Shown in pieces: positions 62,145 through 64,000 of a DNA stretch of 64,000 nt; positions within the stretch are counted from its first letter, which is position 1, and each line of letters begins with the position of its first letter. The notes beneath the pieces are model-generated. The model had not been told where the DNA came from, ran no database searches, and worked only from the letters and a program-made list of their open reading frames with translations. Both the position numbers and the translations under genes were made by a program. Origin of the DNA: Hyperoodon ampullatus (lineage: Eukaryota > Chordata > Mammalia > Artiodactyla > Ziphiidae); contig OX457061.1 in assembly GCA_949752795.1 (NCBI GenBank), forward strand, positions 9,049,239 to 9,113,238, in the 5' to 3' direction.

Positions 62145-64000
62145 AACTTACAAAATTTAGCAAAACGTACTTATTAATAAAAAGTAAAAAGGAGTATCCT
62201 TAACAAAACAAGATAAGAATCTTAATATCCTCCTAATCAACATTTTATTGGAAAGCCTAGCCAATGTGTTTAATATTTTAAAAAGAACAAGAAGGAGAAG
62301 AAAAGGAAGGAAAGAAGAATAATGATTAGAAAGAAACAAAACTATCATTTCCAGGTGAGATGATTATCTACATTAAAAAATCCAAAATAATATACCAAGA
62401 GATTATTAGGATTAATGAGTTTATGAAGGTGGCAGGATATAAGATAATATTCAAAACTAAATTGCTCGTCTCTACACTTGCTTATAAAACAATTCAGAAA
62501 AAGACATTTAGAATAGCGACAGAAAGTAAGGAATCTAAAAAATAAATCTAATAAAAGATGTGCAAGACCTGTTGCAGAAAATGTTACAACCTTATTGAAA
62601 GACGTCAGAGAAGACCTAATAAACAGGGAGATTTATCCTGTTCAGTTCTCCACATATTGATCTATAGAGTAATTGTCATTCCAATCAAAACCCCAATAGG
62701 ATTTTTTAAAGTACTTTACAAGCTGATTCTAAGTGGAAGAACAAAAGCCCAAGACTAGCCGTACCCTCCTGAAGAATAAATGGTGGTTAAACATGCCTAA
62801 ATGCAATCAAGGCTTAATATCAAGTGTTAGTAGTTAAGATCATGTGGTATTGGCATGGGATTAGACCAATAGACCAGTGCAACAGTAATAAAAGTTCACA
62901 TGTGTAGAAAGCTGACATACGATAGAATTGGCTTTTCAGATGACTGGGAAAGTATTAACTATTTGATGTAAGGTGCCTGGATACTTGATTATTCATATGG
63001 AAAAATATGAAGTTGGACCCTTATCTCACCTGTACTCCAAAATAAATTCTTAATGGGTTAAAATTTTAGATGTGAAAGTCAAAACTTTAAAATTTAAGAA
63101 AAAATATAAAAGAATATCTTTCTGATTCAGGTAGTGAAGGATTTTGTAAATAAGACACACAAAAAAAGCACAAACCATAAATGTATGATGAATCAGGCTA
63201 CATTAAAATGAAGAACTTCTATTCCACAAGCTGGAAAAAATTATTTGTAGCACATAAAACTAGTGAAGGATTTGTACCTAGAATATATATATTTTTAAAA
63301 ACCCTAGAAATAAATAAGAAAAAGACAAACAACCCAAAAGAAAATTGAGTGAAAGACGTAAATAGGCATTTCACAAAAGAGAAAACACAGATGGAGAATA
63401 AACATATGAAAAGATGCTCAACCTCACTAATCCTTTGGGGCAGATCCAAATCGATAAGTACTGTCACGGATGGGGAGCAATGGGAACTCTTCTTAATTGC
63501 TGGTGAGAGTGTAAATAGTACAATCACCATGGAAGATACAGACTTTGTCTGACACAGCTGACCCTGTGCATATCCTGGCAACCCAGCAACTCCCCACCAG
63601 ATTATATTCTGGAAAGACTCTGGTATGTGTGCGTTAGAAGTCATGTAGATGGACATTCATTGCAGCATTGTTTGTTTTAATGAAAAATTGGAAAAACCCA
63701 AATATCTGCAATAGGAAAATTAAAAAATAAATGGAATATTAGATAGCAATGAATAATGGTCACATGCGAGAATGTGGATGAATGTTGGCTACAATATTGA
63801 GTAAAAAATGGAACTAGTAGAAGACTATGCATAGTATATTACTAGCATAAAGTTCAAAAACATGGAAAACTGAACAATAATAATTTTATGCGATCAGGAA
63901 TTAGTTTTTGTTTTTAAAGCAAGGCAATGATAAACACAAAATACAAGATAGTGGTTATCTTCAGGATGAGGTAGGAGAGGGATGGGCTGGAATACTCAGG

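Larger units (their letters stand above)
59720..64000 (+). pseudogene. Long degenerate L1 (ORF2 to 3' UTR), sense, runs off window
   Basis: In order: endonuclease-side text ('aaagctggagtggttttatt', 'aagatttcaacatatctctt'); RT-side text ('agcccagatgatttcaaaca', 'acaaactcttccagagaaca', 'catgaccaaaccaggtttat'); C-terminal text ('gtcattccaatcaaaacccc' then 'aatagg', 'cctggatacttgattattca', 'cattaaaatgaagaacttct'); and 3' UTR ('ggtgagagtgtaaatagtac', 'ggacattcattgcagcattg'). Stops and frameshifts throughout. Two CHR SINEs are inserted. It is the most complete L1 in the window at about 3.7 kb of L1 text. Confidence 0.8.

Noticed and set aside
11631..62177. Dozens of 60-160-codon frames sharing stretches such as GSGRAGSAAMAHGPSRSAACG across the window
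   Set aside because: All coincide with CHR-2 SINE copies, in whichever frame and strand the SINE is stop-poor. They are repeat translations, not a gene family.

Overview
This window is nuclear DNA from a mammal, almost certainly a cetacean. The diagnostic evidence is more than two dozen copies of tRNA-derived SINEs of the CHR type. They share a head resembling 'ggcttccctggtggcgcag', an internal promoter B box resembling 'ggttcgtgcc', a GC-rich body and an A-tail. Both the long CHR-1-like form and the shorter CHR-2-like form are present on both strands, and several copies have perfect target-site duplications. No BovB/Bov-A ruminant repeats were recognised. Ancient mammalian layers (MIR, L2, L1M, MaLR/ERV-L LTRs, MER20/MER5-like hAT remnants) lie underneath. 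Repeat names come from memory of the families; no database search was possible.

I find no intact protein-coding gene, RNA gene, CRISPR array or operon. Nearly every open frame is a chance frame in a repeat, in GC-rich unique DNA or in a pyrimidine tract. The only recognisable protein-coding remnants are transposon genes: a broken mariner transposase (31.5-32.5 kb, minus), the C-terminus of L1 ORF2 in a fairly young truncated L1 (36.0-36.3 kb, minus), several degenerate L1 ORF2 copies, and a heavily decayed ERV-L internal region (42.6-46.6 kb, minus).

Layout. 0-11.6 kb: old repeats (L1M, MIR, and L2 in both orientations) with unique DNA at about 4.8-6.0 kb. 11.7-28 kb: SINE-rich and L1M-rich, with deep nesting at 14.6-17.5 kb and a double SINE insertion at one target site at 22.4-23.1 kb. 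28-31.4 kb: GC/CpG-rich and repeat-poor, the best candidate for a promoter or CpG island. 31.4-32.7 kb: a complete but dead mariner transposon. 33.7-42.6 kb: mostly L1 on both strands, including one young truncated insertion and one 44-bp micro-insertion. 42.6-47.1 kb: ERV-L remnant with nested LTR and L1 tail. 47.7-49.6 kb: an LTR-like fragment next to CpG-rich, promoter-like sequence with three inverted CCAAT boxes, a TATA-like box, a splice-donor-like site and a perfect 44-bp tandem duplication. 49.7-50.1 kb and 58.1-58.6 kb: repeat-free, homeobox/GATA-site-rich sequence that looks like constrained enhancer DNA. 59.7-64 kb: a long sense-strand L1 running off the window.

The window is best read as intergenic or intronic DNA. 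I did not find an undescribed multi-gene system. The points most worth checking are the promoter-like block at 48.5-49.4 kb, the two enhancer-like blocks, the mariner copy and the unusual insertion structures.
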